A stretch of 64,000 nucleotides of DNA from Streptomyces griseorubiginosus (GCF_017614965.1 NZ_WVUG01000003.1:25831-89830); one strand, 5' to 3'; positions 43,484-53,077 are shown, counted from the stretch's first letter. Translations and numbers: made by a program. The notes: generated by a model not told the origin, from the sequence alone.

Positions 43484-45868
43484 ATGTCCGTCGACACGCA
43501 GCAGGCGTCCGCTCGGCTCACCGACGACGAGCTGAGGACGCTGGACGCCCACTGGCGCGCCGCGAACTACCTGTCCGTCGGCCAGATCTATCTGATGGCC
43601 AATCCGCTGCTGACCGAGCCGCTGCGCCCCGAGCACGTCAAGCCGCGGCTGCTGGGCCACTGGGGCACGTCCCCGGGCCTGAACCTGGTGCACACGCACC
43701 TCAACCGCGTCATCAAGGCCCGCGACCTGAGCGCCCTGTGCATCTGGGGCCCGGGCCACGGCGGCCCCGCCGTACTGGCCAACGCCTGGCTGGAGGGCTC
43801 GTACTCCGAGACCTATCCGGACGTGTCGAGGGACGCCCAGGGCATGGGGCGGCTGTTCAAGCAGTTCTCGTTCCCGGGCGGGGTGCCCAGCCATGTCGCG
43901 CCCGAGACGCCCGGCTCCATCCACGAGGGCGGCGAGCTCGGCTACTCGCTGTCCCACGCCTACGGCGCCGCGCTCGACAACCCCGACCTGGTCGTCGCCT
44001 GCGTCATCGGCGACGGTGAGGCGGAGACCGGCCCGCTGGCCGCCTCCTGGCACTCCGACAAGTTCCTCGACCCCGTCCACGACGGCGCCGTCCTGCCGAT
44101 CCTGCACCTCAACGGCTACAAGATCGCCAACCCGACGGTGCTCGCCCGTCTCCCCGAGGCGGAACTCGACGAACTGCTGCGCGGCTACGGCCACGACCCG
44201 CTGCACGTCACCGGCGACGACCCGGCCGCCGTGCACCGGGCCATGGCCGAGGCCATGGACACCGCGCTGGACCGCATCGCCGCCTTCCAGCGCGGCGCCC
44301 GCGAGGACGGTGTGACCGACCGCCCCCGCTGGCCGGTGATCGTCCTGCGCACCCCGAAGGGCTGGACCGGCCCGGCCGAGGTCGACGGGCTGCCCGTGGA
44401 AGGCACCTGGCGTGCCCACCAGGTCCCGATGGCCGCCGTACGCGACAACCCGGACCACCTGCGACAGTTGGAGGAGTGGCTGCGCTCCTACCGCCCGGAG
44501 GAACTCTTCGACGAGCACGGAGCGCCCCGCCCGGACGTCCTGGCCTGCGTCCCCGACGGCACCCGCCGCCTCGGGGCCACCCCGCACGCCAACGGCGGAC
44601 TGCTGCTGCGTGAACTCCCGCTGCCCGAACTGGAGAAGTACGCCGTATCCGTCGACAAGCCGGGCGCGAGCATGCACGAACCCACCCGGGTGCTGGGCGA
44701 GTTGCTCGAAGACGTGATGCGATCCACCGCCGACCGCCGGGACTTCCGTCTCGTCGGCCCGGACGAGACCGCCTCCAACCGGCTCCAGGCCGTCTACGAG
44801 GCCAGCGGCAAGGCATGGCAGGCCGGGACGCTTCCGGTCGACGAACACCTCGACCGGCACGGCCGGGTGATGGAGATCCTCTCCGAACACACCTGCCAGG
44901 GCTGGTTGGAGGGCTATCTGCTGACCGGCCGGCACGGGCTGTTCTCCTGCTACGAGGCGTTCGTGCACATCGTCGACTCCATGGTCAACCAGCACATCAA
45001 GTGGCTGCGCACCACCCGCCGACTGCCCTGGCGCGCCCCCATCGCCTCCCTCAACTACCTGCTGACCTCGCACGTGTGGCGCCAGGACCACAACGGCTTC
45101 TCCCACCAGGACCCCGGCTTCGTCGACCACATCCTCAACAAGAGCCCCGAGGTCGTCCGGGTCTACCTGCCGCCGGACGCCAACACCCTGCTCTCGGTGG
45201 CGGATCACGCGCTGCGCAGCAAGGACTACGTCAACGTGATCGTGGCCGGCAAGCAGCCCTGCTTCGACTGGCTGAGCATGGAGCAGGCCCGCGCCCACTG
45301 CGCGCGCGGCGCCGGGATCTGGGACTGGGCCGGCACCGAGAACGGCACCCGGGAGCCGGACGTGGTACTCGCCTGCGCCGGTGACGTACCGACCCAGGAG
45401 GTGCTGGCCGCCGCCCAGTTGCTGCGCCGGCACCTGCCGGAGTTGGCGGTGCGCGTGGTCAACGTCGTCGACATCGCGCGGCTGCTGCCCACCGAGGAAC
45501 ACCCGCACGGAATGAACGACTTCGAGTACGACGGCCTGTTCACCGCCGACAAGCCCGTCATCTTCGCCTACCACGGCTACCCCTGGCTGATCCACCGGCT
45601 CGCCTACCGCCGCACCGGCCACCGCAATCTGCATGTGCGCGGCTACAAGGAGATCGGCACCACGACCACCCCGTTCGACATGGTGGTCCGCAACGACCTC
45701 GACCGCTACCGCCTGGTCATGGACGTCATCGACCGCGTGCCCGGCCTGGCGGTGCGCGCCGCGACGGTACGGCAGCGCATGGAGGACGCCCGGCTGCGCC
45801 ACCACGACTGGATCCGCGTCCACGGCACCGACCTGCCGGAGATCGCGGACTGGGCCTGGGACGGCTGA
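43484..45868 (+). CDS. xfp: Xylulose-5-phosphate/fructose-6-phosphate phosphoketolase
   Basis: The 794-aa thiamine diphosphate enzyme shows the family motifs [57 protein letters not shown] (ThDP binding) and [11 protein letters not shown]. It splits xylulose 5-phosphate or fructose 6-phosphate with phosphate into acetyl phosphate and a smaller sugar phosphate, giving ATP through acetate kinase without oxygen. GGAAGGG lies about 8 nt before the ATG. The perfect box upstream ties it to the dormancy island; no acetate kinase gene is in view. Confidence 0.95.
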   Translation: MSVDTQQASARLTDDELRTLDAHWRAANYLSVGQIYLMANPLLTEPLRPEHVKPRLLGHWGTSPGLNLVHTHLNRVIKARDLSALCIWGPGHGGPAVLANAWLEGSYSETYPDVSRDAQGMGRLFKQFSFPGGVPSHVAPETPGSIHEGGELGYSLSHAYGAALDNPDLVVACVIGDGEAETGPLAASWHSDKFLDPVHDGAVLPILHLNGYKIANPTVLARLPEAELDELLRGYGHDPLHVTGDDPAAVHRAMAEAMDTALDRIAAFQRGAREDGVTDRPRWPVIVLRTPKGWTGPAEVDGLPVEGTWRAHQVPMAAVRDNPDHLRQLEEWLRSYRPEELFDEHGAPRPDVLACVPDGTRRLGATPHANGGLLLRELPLPELEKYAVSVDKPGASMHEPTRVLGELLEDVMRSTADRRDFRLVGPDETASNRLQAVYEASGKAWQAGTLPVDEHLDRHGRVMEILSEHTCQGWLEGYLLTGRHGLFSCYEAFVHIVDSMVNQHIKWLRTTRRLPWRAPIASLNYLLTSHVWRQDHNGFSHQDPGFVDHILNKSPEVVRVYLPPDANTLLSVADHALRSKDYVNVIVAGKQPCFDWLSMEQARAHCARGAGIWDWAGTENGTREPDVVLACAGDVPTQEVLAAAQLLRRHLPELAVRVVNVVDIARLLPTEEHPHGMNDFEYDGLFTADKPVIFAYHGYPWLIHRLAYRRTGHRNLHVRGYKEIGTTTTPFDMVVRNDLDRYRLVMDVIDRVPGLAVRAATVRQRMEDARLRHHDWIRVHGTDLPEIADWAWDG

Positions 45869-45933
45869 GCCGAAAGCGGGGCCCGCGCAGACTCCGTACC
45901 CGACGGCGGGTGTCACCTCGTGACCGGCCGGGC

Positions 45934-45958
45934 CGAGCCGGCGTGGAGAGCCGGCTCG
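45934..45958. terminator. Bidirectional hairpin between xfp and the DJ-1 gene
   Basis: CGAGCCGGC (45934-45942) and GCCGGCTCG (45950-45958) form a perfect 9-bp stem with a 7-nt loop between the convergent phosphoketolase and DJ-1-like genes. Confidence 0.75.
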
Positions 45959-45982
45959 TTCGGTCGATCACGTAGGCGCTCG

Positions 45983-46669
45983 TCAGCCGGCCTTGGTGAC
46001 CAGTTCGATCAGGGCGTCGGCCGCGGGGGCCGAGGAGGCCGGGTTCTGTCCGGTGATCAGCAGACCGTCCGTCAGGACATAGGGCTGCCAGTCGTCGGTC
46101 TTGGAGTACAGGCCGCCGAGCTTGGTGAGTTCGTCCTCGACCAGGAAGGGGACGACGTCGGTGAGCTGGACGGCCTCCTCCTCGGAGTTGGCGAATCCGG
46201 TGACCTTCCTGCCCGCGACCAGCGGGGTGCCGTCCTCGTTGACGGTGTGCCGCAGCGCGCCCGGTGCGTGGCACACCAGTCCCACCGGCTTGCCGGAGCG
46301 GAGGGTGGTTTCGATCAGACGGGCGGAGACGGTGTCCTCGGCCAGGTCCCACAGCGGTCCGTGCCCGCCGGGGTAGAAGACGGTGTCGAAGTCGCCCGCC
46401 GAGACGGAGTCGAGGCGCACGGTGTTCGCGAGCGCCGCGGTCGCCTCCGCATCGGCCTCGAAGCGCCGGGTGTCGTCGGTCTGGGAGCCGGGCTCGTTGC
46501 TCTTGGGGTCCAGCGGCGGCTGTCCGCCCTTCGGCGAGGCGAGGGTGATGTCCCAACCGGCCTCCTTGAAGCGGTAGTAGGGCGCCGCCAACTCCTCCAG
46601 CCAGAACCCGGTCTTGGCGCCGGTGTCGCCCAGCTCGTCATGCGAGGTGAGAACGATCAGAACCTTCAT
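45983..46669 (-). CDS. DJ-1/PfpI-family protein (type 1 glutamine amidotransferase-like, Hsp31-like)
   Basis: The 228-aa protein has the nucleophile elbow VCHAPGAL with the catalytic cysteine, an upstream FYPGGHGPLWDL glutamate/glycine element and TGFANSEEEAVQL. Members act as glyoxalase III or protein deglycases against methylglyoxal. TGGAGTG lies before the ATG. It is 36 bp downstream of a tetR gene on the same strand and probably under its control. Confidence 0.88.
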   Translation of the reverse strand: MKVLIVLTSHDELGDTGAKTGFWLEELAAPYYRFKEAGWDITLASPKGGQPPLDPKSNEPGSQTDDTRRFEADAEATAALANTVRLDSVSAGDFDTVFYPGGHGPLWDLAEDTVSARLIETTLRSGKPVGLVCHAPGALRHTVNEDGTPLVAGRKVTGFANSEEEAVQLTDVVPFLVEDELTKLGGLYSKTDDWQPYVLTDGLLITGQNPASSAPAADALIELVTKAG

Positions 46670-46705
46670 GGCACACTCCAATAAATGTCATGGGAGTGCG
46701 GACTT

Positions 46706-47299
46706 CTACAGGTGCAGAAGCCCGCGAGTCACCGTCGTGACGGTGTCGAGCGGGGCCAGGCTGCGATGGATCTTGGCCATGACGCTGGCGCCGAGCCACA
46801 TGTCGTACAGGGCCTGTGCGACCTCGCCTGCCTCGCCGTCGACCGAGAGGGAGCCATCCTCCAGGCCTTCGGCGATGGTCCGCTCGATGCGGTCGACGAC
46901 GGCGCTCGTGCCTTCCTTGAGAGCCAGACGCATCGCCTCGGACAGGTCCGCCACCTCGGCACCGAGTTTCACTGCCAGGCACTTGCCCTGGCACTCGTCG
47001 AGGCTCTGCGTCTCCCGCCACCGCTGCCAGTAGCCCATCAGCCGTTCGGCCGCCGGCTGGTCGGAGCGGGCGAGGACACGGTCCATCTCCGTCAGGTAGT
47101 CCGCGAAATAGCTCTTCAGGATCGCTTCGCCGAAGGCGTCCTTCGAGGCGAAGTAGTGATAGAAGGAGCCCTTCGGTACGCCGGCCTCCGCGAGCACCTC
47201 ATTGATGCCGACGGCCGAATAGCCCTTGTGGGCCATGATCCGTTGGGCGGCGTCGAGGATGACCCGGCGGGTGTCTTTGGTGCGTGTGGTGCCCGGCAT
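46706..47299 (-). CDS. TetR-family transcriptional regulator
   Basis: The 197-aa protein has the HTH YSAVGINEVLAEAGVPKGSFYHYFASKDAF and a TetR_C_6-like ligand domain with a CQGKCLAVKLG cysteine pair (about residues 103-107), as in NemR/AcuR-type sensors of electrophiles. The operator TAGAC-N5-GTCTA lies 22 bp upstream. With the DJ-1-like gene it forms a likely reactive-aldehyde response operon; the ligand is an inference from the cysteines and partner. Confidence 0.88.
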   Translation of the reverse strand: MPGTTRTKDTRRVILDAAQRIMAHKGYSAVGINEVLAEAGVPKGSFYHYFASKDAFGEAILKSYFADYLTEMDRVLARSDQPAAERLMGYWQRWRETQSLDECQGKCLAVKLGAEVADLSEAMRLALKEGTSAVVDRIERTIAEGLEDGSLSVDGEAGEVAQALYDMWLGASVMAKIHRSLAPLDTVTTVTRGLLHL

Positions 47300-47321
47300 A
47301 CGGTGAACCGTAACACCTGAG

Positions 47322-47336
47322 TAGACCAGTCGTCTA
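47322..47336. promoter_or_regulatory. TetR operator
   Basis: TAGAC-CAGTC-GTCTA, an inverted repeat with perfect 5-bp arms, 23 bp before the tetR start. It matches the TAGAC/GTCTA type known for NemR-like regulators. Confidence 0.65.
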
Positions 47337-47346
47337 GTGAGTGACC

Positions 47347-47802
47347 TCAGGGTGCGTCGGCGGCCGTCAGGCGGATGCCGGTGACGAGGTCGGGGCGGAT
47401 GCGGACCGCGTAGTCCATGGTCTGCTTCACCCACGGGCGCAGCAGGGACTGGTAGCGGGCCAGCTCGTCGGGGTCGGTGACCAGACGGGCGTAGCCGGTG
47501 ACCACCACGCTCCAGCCGAGATGCGTGGCCGGGTCGATGACGTCCGCCTCGTAGGCGACGACGACTCCAGGGTCCCCGGCGTGCCGGGTCCGCCGGGTCA
47601 GAGCGGCTCCCTCGTGCGTACGGATGACGATGTCGCCGTCGACCAGGATGTGGTTGACGGGCCGGATCGTGGGCAGCGCGTGCTGGGTGAAGACGATCCT
47701 TCCGAAGGAGACGCCGCCCAGCAGGCGCATGGCCTCGGCGCTGTCGAGCTCGACGCTCTGACGGGGGCCGGCCGGGGCCGCCTCGGCGTGGTCAAGGGTC
47801 AT
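47347..47802 (-). CDS. Pyridoxamine 5'-phosphate oxidase-like protein
   Basis: The 151-aa split-barrel protein reads MRLLGGVSFGRIVFTQHALPTIRP, VNHILVDGDIVIRTHEG, HLGWSVVVTGYARLV and ends LVTGIRLTAADAP. It is the third member in the window and close in layout to those at 37216 and 38005. Flavin or F420 binding is likely, reaction unknown. A perfect box lies 94 bp upstream. Confidence 0.83.
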   Translation of the reverse strand: MTLDHAEAAPAGPRQSVELDSAEAMRLLGGVSFGRIVFTQHALPTIRPVNHILVDGDIVIRTHEGAALTRRTRHAGDPGVVVAYEADVIDPATHLGWSVVVTGYARLVTDPDELARYQSLLRPWVKQTMDYAVRIRPDLVTGIRLTAADAP

Positions 47803-47895
47803 GGCGGGTTTCCGTACGTCCTGGTGGGCCTCGTGGACCTGGTGGGCTGTGTGTCCGATCGGATCATTCGAACCGAGTCCGCGCCGGAGCCGCTA

Positions 47896-47909
47896 GGGCC
47901 GGTCGGCCC
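47896..47909. promoter_or_regulatory. DevR/OsdR-like box (perfect)
   Basis: GGGCCGGTCGGCCC, 94 bp before the start of the minus-strand gene at 47802. Confidence 0.65.
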
Positions 47910-47965
47910 TCACACGGTGCCCGCCGGACCCTTCGCCTCGACGGCGCGGACAGCGTCGACCGCGC

Positions 47966-48105
47966 CGAAGCCTTGCCGAGACCCAGAGCGTCGACGACAC
48001 CGACGACCCCGTCCACCTGCCAGGTGGCCCACACCGCGGACCCGATGTCGGTACCGTCCGCCACCCGTCCCGCGAGGGTGACCATGCCGACCGTCGACCT
48101 TCAGC
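47966..48105 (-). pseudogene. BON-domain (CBS-BON protein) C-terminal remnant
   Basis: A stretch reading [16 protein letters not shown] then TWQVDGVVGVVDALGLG matches the end of a BON domain, and the preceding LKVDG lies in a second frame, so a frameshift separates them. CBS-BON proteins are frequent in DosR-like clusters of Streptomyces. No CBS part remains. Confidence 0.5.
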
Positions 48106-48200
48106 CCGGCGCCGGTGCCCCACCGGTCCCAGGGGGCGCCCGGCCCCGGGGCGCGGCCCGGGGGTCCCTCTCCGGCCCGGCCGCGCGACGCGCCGGCATG

Positions 48201-48245
48201 GGGCCGTCGGCCCGGGGGACCGGCCAATCAGGGGCCGACCGGCCC
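48201..48245. promoter_or_regulatory. Pair of DevR/OsdR-like boxes before the response regulator
   Basis: GGGCCGTCGGCCC (48201-48213, one base short) and the perfect GGGCCGACCGGCCC (48232-48245) are 31 bp apart, the second 80 bp before the response regulator start at 48325. This suggests autoregulation. Confidence 0.65.
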
Positions 48246-48324
48246 TGGCCCCACGGCCCTGAAAGGCGTTGGATCTCGGACAGGAACCCTTGCCCGACGC
48301 GGTACACACGACGAGGAGCGTCTG

Positions 48325-49020
48325 ATGGCGGACAGCCAGCGGCTCGGCCCCGACGGACCGATCCGGGTCTTCCTGCTGGACGACCACGAGGTGGTACGGC
48401 GCGGAGTGCACGATCTGCTGAACGACGAGCCGGACATCAGCGTCGTCGGCGAGGCCGCCACCGCCGAACAGGCCCTGGTGCGCGTGCCTGCCCTGCGTCC
48501 CCAGGTCGCCGTCCTCGACGTACGTCTGCCGGACGGCGACGGGGTGAGCGTGTGCCGGGAGCTGCGTTCGCGGATGCCGGAGCTGGCCTGTCTGATGCTG
48601 ACCTCGTTCGACGACGAGGAGGCGCTGCTGGACTCGATCATGGCCGGTGCGGCCGGCTATGTCCTCAAGCAGATCCAGGGCTCGGACCTGGTGTCGGCGG
48701 TGCGCACCGTCGCCTCCGGCCAGTCGCTGCTGGACGCCAGTGCCACGACGCGCCTCATGGCCCGGCTGCGCCAGGGCCGGCAGCCGGAGGAGGAGGAACC
48801 GGAGGCACTGCCCGGTCTGACCGGCCGGGAACGGGAGATCCTCGCCCTCGTCGGCGAAGGCTTGACCAACCGTCAGATCGGCCGGCGTCTGTTCCTCGCG
48901 GAGAAGACGGTGAAGAACCACATCTCCCGGCTGCTGGCCAAACTCGGCGTGGAGCGCCGCATCCAGGCCGCCGTGATCGCCACCCAGGCCCAGGACCGGA
49001 GCGGGCAGCAGGACCACTGA
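48325..49020 (+). CDS. DevR/DosR-like NarL-family response regulator (OsdR-type)
   Basis: The 231-aa protein has a receiver domain (phospho-acceptor D65 in [13 protein letters not shown], acidic pair D19/D20, T93, K115) and a LuxR-type HTH (about 165-225). The recognition helix [20 protein letters not shown] retains K194, K197 and N198, aligning with the DNA-contacting K179, K182 and N183 of mycobacterial DosR. AGGAGC lies before the ATG. The sensor kinase at 49679 is almost certainly its partner. It is the best candidate to bind the island boxes. Confidence 0.9.
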   Translation: MADSQRLGPDGPIRVFLLDDHEVVRRGVHDLLNDEPDISVVGEAATAEQALVRVPALRPQVAVLDVRLPDGDGVSVCRELRSRMPELACLMLTSFDDEEALLDSIMAGAAGYVLKQIQGSDLVSAVRTVASGQSLLDASATTRLMARLRQGRQPEEEEPEALPGLTGREREILALVGEGLTNRQIGRRLFLAEKTVKNHISRLLAKLGVERRIQAAVIATQAQDRSGQQDH

Positions 49021-49051
49021 CCGGTACGCGTCGCGGACCCTTCGGCGGCAA

Positions 49052-49327
49052 CTACGGGTGGGTCCGGCTCGCCCCGGTCCCGTCGCGGTCGGCGAGATCG
49101 GCCTGGGCCAGCAGCAGACCGGCCAGGCGACGGGCCTCGCCGGCGGTCAGCGCCGCCCAGGTGCCCGGCTCGCCACCGCTGACCGTACCGACGTCCAGGG
49201 CGACCCGGGTGATGGGCCGGTCTGCCGGGGCGAGCGTCAGGCGGCGCACCGCGATCCGGCGGCCGCACGCGGTCACGAGAGGCGGAACCCCTGCCGTGAG
49301 CGAGGGGTCGGGTCCGGTCGTCGTCAT
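49052..49327 (-). CDS. Small conserved protein of unknown function
   Basis: The 91-aa protein reads VTACGRRIAVRRLTLAPADR, VALDVGTVSGGEPGTWAAL and EARRLAGLLLAQADLADRDG. No family recognised. GGAAGTGAG precedes the ATG. It sits between the response regulator and the kinase genes on the other strand and has a box at 49418, about 91 bp upstream, so it is probably part of the regulon. Confidence 0.65.
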   Translation of the reverse strand: MTTTGPDPSLTAGVPPLVTACGRRIAVRRLTLAPADRPITRVALDVGTVSGGEPGTWAALTAGEARRLAGLLLAQADLADRDGTGASRTHP

Positions 49328-49417
49328 CGATCTCACTTCCTCGGCAGCTGAAGTAGCCATACCCAGCGGGGTATGCACGTCAGCGTCCGCCGCACCCGGA
49401 TTGTTCCCGGCCCGGTT

Positions 49418-49431
49418 GGGCCGGTCGCCCC
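49418..49431. promoter_or_regulatory. DevR/OsdR-like box (one mismatch)
   Basis: GGGCCGGTCGCCCC, 91 bp before the small minus-strand gene (start 49327) and about 250 bp before the kinase. Confidence 0.5.
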
Positions 49432-49484
49432 TCGGCTCGTCCTGCCCGGCCCGACACACGCCGCCCCCGCGGACAGGAGGCTGA

Positions 49485-49640
49485 GTCAACGAGGGCACCT
49501 GCGACCCCGACGACGACCACGCCGTTTCCAACGCCTCCAGCACCACCAACTGCGTGGCGCCCATGGTCAAGCTGCTCGACCAGCACTTCCCGATCCCGTA
49601 CCCCGCCTCGTACCGGACCGTTACCGTGGCACATGACGGC
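49485..49640 (+). other. Unexplained coding-like fragment in the kinase leader
   Basis: After an in-frame stop at 49482 a frame reads NEGTCDPDDDHAVSNASS then NCVAPMVKLLDQHFPIPYP and ASYRTVTVAHDG before running into the kinase gene. It has a biased, protein-like composition but no clear start (GTC follows the stop; GTG at 49554 lacks a site). It may be a gene relic. Confidence 0.3.
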
Positions 49641-49678
49641 ATGTGGCCGACCGGTCGAGGGAATGTGGAGGACCACGG

Positions 49679-51403
49679 GTGGCAGGCTCGGAACACACCG
49701 GGGAAGCCCGTGTACGGCTGCCGCAGCTCAGGCTCGACGAGCTGCTGGAGGAGCTGCAGGCACGCCTCGACGCGGCCCGCGGCACCCGCGACCGGGTGCA
49801 CAGCCTTCTGGAGGCGGTGCTCTCGGTCGGCCGTGAACTGGACCTGGAGCAGGCGCTGCACAGCATCGTGGAGGCGGCGGCCGCGCTGGTGGACGCCGAG
49901 TACGCGGCCCTCGGCGTCATCGGCCCCGACGGCCGGCGGCTGTCGGCCTTCCACACGGTCGGCGTCACCACCGAGCAGATCAGACAGATCGGCCCCTACC
50001 CCGAGGGCCACGGCATCCTCGGCGAACTCATCAAGCACCCGGAGCCCCTGCGCCTGTCGAAGATCTCCCAGCATCCGGCCTCGTACGGCTTCCCGCCGCA
50101 CCACCCGCCCATGAACACCTTCGTCGGCGTCCCGATCCGGGTGCGCGACCAGGTCTTCGGCAATCTGTACCTCACCGAGAAGCGGGGCGGGGTGCAGTTC
50201 GACGAGGAGGACGAATCGGTGCTGTCCACCCTCGCCGTCGCCGCCGGTGTCGCCATCGACAACGCCCGCCTGTACGAGGAGACCCGGCTGCGCGAGCGCT
50301 GGCTGCGGGCGAACGCCGAGATCACCCACAGTCTGATGTCCGACGGCGAAGGCCCGGAGGTCCTGGGCCTGATCGCCGAGCGGGCCGGTGAGATCACCGG
50401 TTCCGCCCTGGCGGCGGTCGGTCTGCCCATGGAGGGCACCGACTCCCTCACCGTGGAGATCGCCGTCGGTCTGGAGGCCGACGCCCACCGGGGCCTCGTG
50501 TTGCCCATGGACCGGAGCCTGATGGGCCTGGCCTTCTCCGGCGCCGCCCCGGTGACCAGTGAGGACGCGTCACAGGACGAGCGGATCTCCCTGGAACCTC
50601 CCCGCTTCAAGGGGCTGGGCCCCGCCGTGGCCGTACCCATCGGCACCGGCGCCGAGGGCCCACGGGGTGTGCTCCTGCTGGCTCGTCAGATCGGCCGGCC
50701 GGTGTTCTCCGAGACGGAGATCGAGCCCCTGCGTGCCTTCGCCGCCCAGGCCGCCATCGCGATGGAGCTGGCCGAACACCGCCGGGACGCCGAGCAGATC
50801 GCGGTGCTCCAGGACCGCGACCGCATCGCCCGTGACCTGCACGACCTGGCGATCCAGCGGCTGTTCGCGACCGGCATGACCCTGCAGAGCGCGGGCCGCT
50901 TCATCGAGCACCCGGAGGCCGCGGAACGGGTCGTGCGCGCCGTGGACGACCTGGACGAGACCATCAAGATCATCAGGTCGACGATCTTCGGACTGCGAGC
51001 CCGTGAGGGCGGCGCCGGGTCCGGGCTGCGCGCCCGCACCGTCCGGGTGGTCGGCGAGGCCGCGCCCGTGCTGGGGTTCGCCCCCGGCGTCCGGATGGAG
51101 GGCCTGGTCGACACCGATGTACCGCGGGAGATCGCCGACCATCTCATCGCCGTCCTCTCCGAGGCCCTGACCAACACCGCCCGGCACTCCGGCGCCGACC
51201 GCGCCGACGTCGTCCTGCAGACCGACGGGCGCGAGGTGCGGCTCACCGTGTCGGACAACGGCGTGGGCATTCCGGACGAGGGCCGTCGCAGCGGGCTGAA
51301 GAACATGGCCGAGCGCGCCGAACAGTGCGGCGGACGGCTGGAGCTCAACTGTCCCGAGGGCGGCGGCGCCGAACTGGTGTGGCGCGTGCCGCTGGGAGCC
51401 TGA
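49679..51403 (+). CDS. DosS/DosT-like GAF-GAF sensor histidine kinase (OsdK-type)
   Basis: The 574-aa soluble kinase has two GAF domains (about 43-195 and 225-365), a HisKA_3 domain with the phospho-histidine H388 in DRIARDLHDLAIQRLFATG, and an HATPase_c domain (LSEALTNTARHSGA, DNGVGIPDEGRRSGLKNMAERA). The GAF-A segment HPASYGFPPHHPPMNTF carries a histidine (H142) aligning with haem ligand H149 of mycobacterial DosS, so O2/NO/CO or redox sensing is likely. GTG 49679 is used because GGAGG lies 7 nt upstream. It is the probable partner of the regulator at 48325. Confidence 0.9.
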   Translation: MAGSEHTGEARVRLPQLRLDELLEELQARLDAARGTRDRVHSLLEAVLSVGRELDLEQALHSIVEAAAALVDAEYAALGVIGPDGRRLSAFHTVGVTTEQIRQIGPYPEGHGILGELIKHPEPLRLSKISQHPASYGFPPHHPPMNTFVGVPIRVRDQVFGNLYLTEKRGGVQFDEEDESVLSTLAVAAGVAIDNARLYEETRLRERWLRANAEITHSLMSDGEGPEVLGLIAERAGEITGSALAAVGLPMEGTDSLTVEIAVGLEADAHRGLVLPMDRSLMGLAFSGAAPVTSEDASQDERISLEPPRFKGLGPAVAVPIGTGAEGPRGVLLLARQIGRPVFSETEIEPLRAFAAQAAIAMELAEHRRDAEQIAVLQDRDRIARDLHDLAIQRLFATGMTLQSAGRFIEHPEAAERVVRAVDDLDETIKIIRSTIFGLRAREGGAGSGLRARTVRVVGEAAPVLGFAPGVRMEGLVDTDVPREIADHLIAVLSEALTNTARHSGADRADVVLQTDGREVRLTVSDNGVGIPDEGRRSGLKNMAERAEQCGGRLELNCPEGGGAELVWRVPLGA

Positions 51404-51474
51404 CTCCCCGCGTCCGGTCCGCCGTGAGACGGGCCCAGTGGCCGTATGGACGCCGACCAGTACGAGGCGTTGGG

Positions 51475-51928
51475 CCCGGCAGCAAGCCGGTTGAGGTCGA
51501 CCTCGAACCCGACAAGCTGTGCCTGGGCCACCGCTGGCGCCGACCAGCTCGTGAACGCGCGCACCCACGACCCGGTCGAGGAGATCAAGAAGGCCGGCGG
51601 TGCTGACGTGGTCGTCGTGCCGGCCACCGCGCCCAACGCGTTCGAGCAGGCCTTCAGTTCGCTCGACCGCGGCGGACGGCTGGTCATGGTCGCGCTGCCC
51701 GCGGACAATGCTGCCATCGACGTCCCGATCTTCGAGACCGTCCTCGGCGGGACCTCCGTCATCGGCTCGATCGTCGGCACGCGGCAGGACCTGGCCGAGG
51801 TGTTCGCGCTGCACGCCGCGGGGCGCACCCAGGTCATCGCCGAGCCACGGCGCCTCGACCAGGTGAACGACTCCTTGGACGCGGTACTCGGCGGACGAGC
51901 CGAGGCGCGTCTCGTCTTCGAGTTCTGA
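51475..51928 (+). pseudogene. Zinc-dependent alcohol dehydrogenase, N-terminally truncated and frameshifted
   Basis: The C-terminal half of an AdhP-like enzyme is well preserved (VVVVPATAPNAFEQAFSSLD, GGRLVMVALPADNA, GSIVGTRQDLAEVF). The preceding VEVDLEPDKL lies in another frame and the zinc-binding catalytic half is absent. A related dehydrogenase belongs to the S. coelicolor OsdR region, so this is a relic of the same gene set. Confidence 0.75.
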
Positions 51929-51970
51929 GGCCTGGGCAACCCCCGGACCTCGGTGGAGAGGCAGCGGATC

Positions 51971-53077
51971 ATGGCAAACGTCACTGTGGCTGCCGTACGG
52001 GAGCGGGCACCCGGCGAACGCCGGGTGGCCCTCGTTCCCGAGGCCGTCACCCTTCTGCGCCGCGCCGGGATCGACGTCCTGGTCGAGACCGGTGCCGGCT
52101 CCGGCGCCTGGTTCGCCGACGCCGACTACACCGACGCCGGCGCGACCGTCGTACCGCCGGACGAGCTGTACCTGCGCGCGGACGTCGTGCTGTGCGTCGG
52201 GCCGCCCGACCAGGAGACCGCCCGCGCCCTGCGTGCCGGACAGACACTGATCGGCCTGCTGGAGCCGCTGCGGCAGCCCGCCCTGGTGCAGGACCTGCAC
52301 CGGCGCGGGGTGCACACGGTCAGCCTCGATCTGCTGCCGCGCACCCTCAGCCGCGCCCAGTCCATGGACGCCCTCACCTCCCAGGCGAATGTCGCCGGCT
52401 ACAAGGCGGCCCTGCTCGCCGCCGACACCTACGACCGCTTCTTCCCGATGCTGACCACCGCCGCGGGCACCATGCGACCGGCGCAGGTCCTCGTCCTCGG
52501 CGCCGGAGTGGCCGGACTGCAGGCCATCGCCACGGCCCGCCGCCTCGGCGCCGTCGTCTCGGCGTACGACGTACGGCCGGAGTCACGCGGAGAGGTGGAG
52601 TCGTTGGGCGCCCGCTTCCTCGACGTCCAGAGTCCGCGGGGAGACACCGGACAGGGCGGCTACGCAAGGGAGTTGACGCCGGAGGAGCAAGAGGCCCAGC
52701 GCGCGGGGCTGGACGCGCACATCGCCCGCTCCGATGTCGTCATCACCACCGCCCAGGTTCCGGGCCGCCGCCCGCCGCTGCTGGTGAGCGCGGCCGTCCT
52801 GGAACGGATGCAGTCCGGCGCGGTCGTCGTCGACCTCGGGGCGAGCGACCTGGGCGGCAACGTCGCGGGCTCCGAACCCGACAAGACACAGGTCCTGGAC
52901 AACGGTGTCACCGTCATCGGTGCCGGACGGCTGCCGTCCGCGATGGCCACCGCCGCGTCCACCGCCTACGCCCGCAACCTCGTCGCCCTCCTGCGCCACC
53001 TGGTGCGGGACGGCGAACTCGTCCTCGACCCGGCGGACGAGATCACCGGCGCCCTGATGGGAGGCGGCCAGTCATGA
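51971..53077 (+). CDS. pntA: NAD(P) transhydrogenase subunit alpha, NAD-binding part
   Basis: The 368-aa protein corresponds to domain I of the proton-translocating transhydrogenase: RRVALVPEAVTLLRRAG, LSRAQSMDALTSQANVAGYKA, VLVLGAGVAGLQAIATARRLGA and the mobile-loop region. It binds NAD(H) and exchanges hydride with NADP(H) on PntB, coupled to protons. ATG 51971 follows GGAGAGGCAGCGG. It is the first of three coupled genes (ATGA overlap with the next). Confidence 0.93.
   Translation: MANVTVAAVRERAPGERRVALVPEAVTLLRRAGIDVLVETGAGSGAWFADADYTDAGATVVPPDELYLRADVVLCVGPPDQETARALRAGQTLIGLLEPLRQPALVQDLHRRGVHTVSLDLLPRTLSRAQSMDALTSQANVAGYKAALLAADTYDRFFPMLTTAAGTMRPAQVLVLGAGVAGLQAIATARRLGAVVSAYDVRPESRGEVESLGARFLDVQSPRGDTGQGGYARELTPEEQEAQRAGLDAHIARSDVVITTAQVPGRRPPLLVSAAVLERMQSGAVVVDLGASDLGGNVAGSEPDKTQVLDNGVTVIGAGRLPSAMATAASTAYARNLVALLRHLVRDGELVLDPADEITGALMGGGQS

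Noticed and set aside
43370..45916. An 848-codon minus-strand frame antisense to phosphoketolase.
   Set aside because: Mirror frame of a strongly conserved gene; Val/Gly/Asp/His-rich without motifs.
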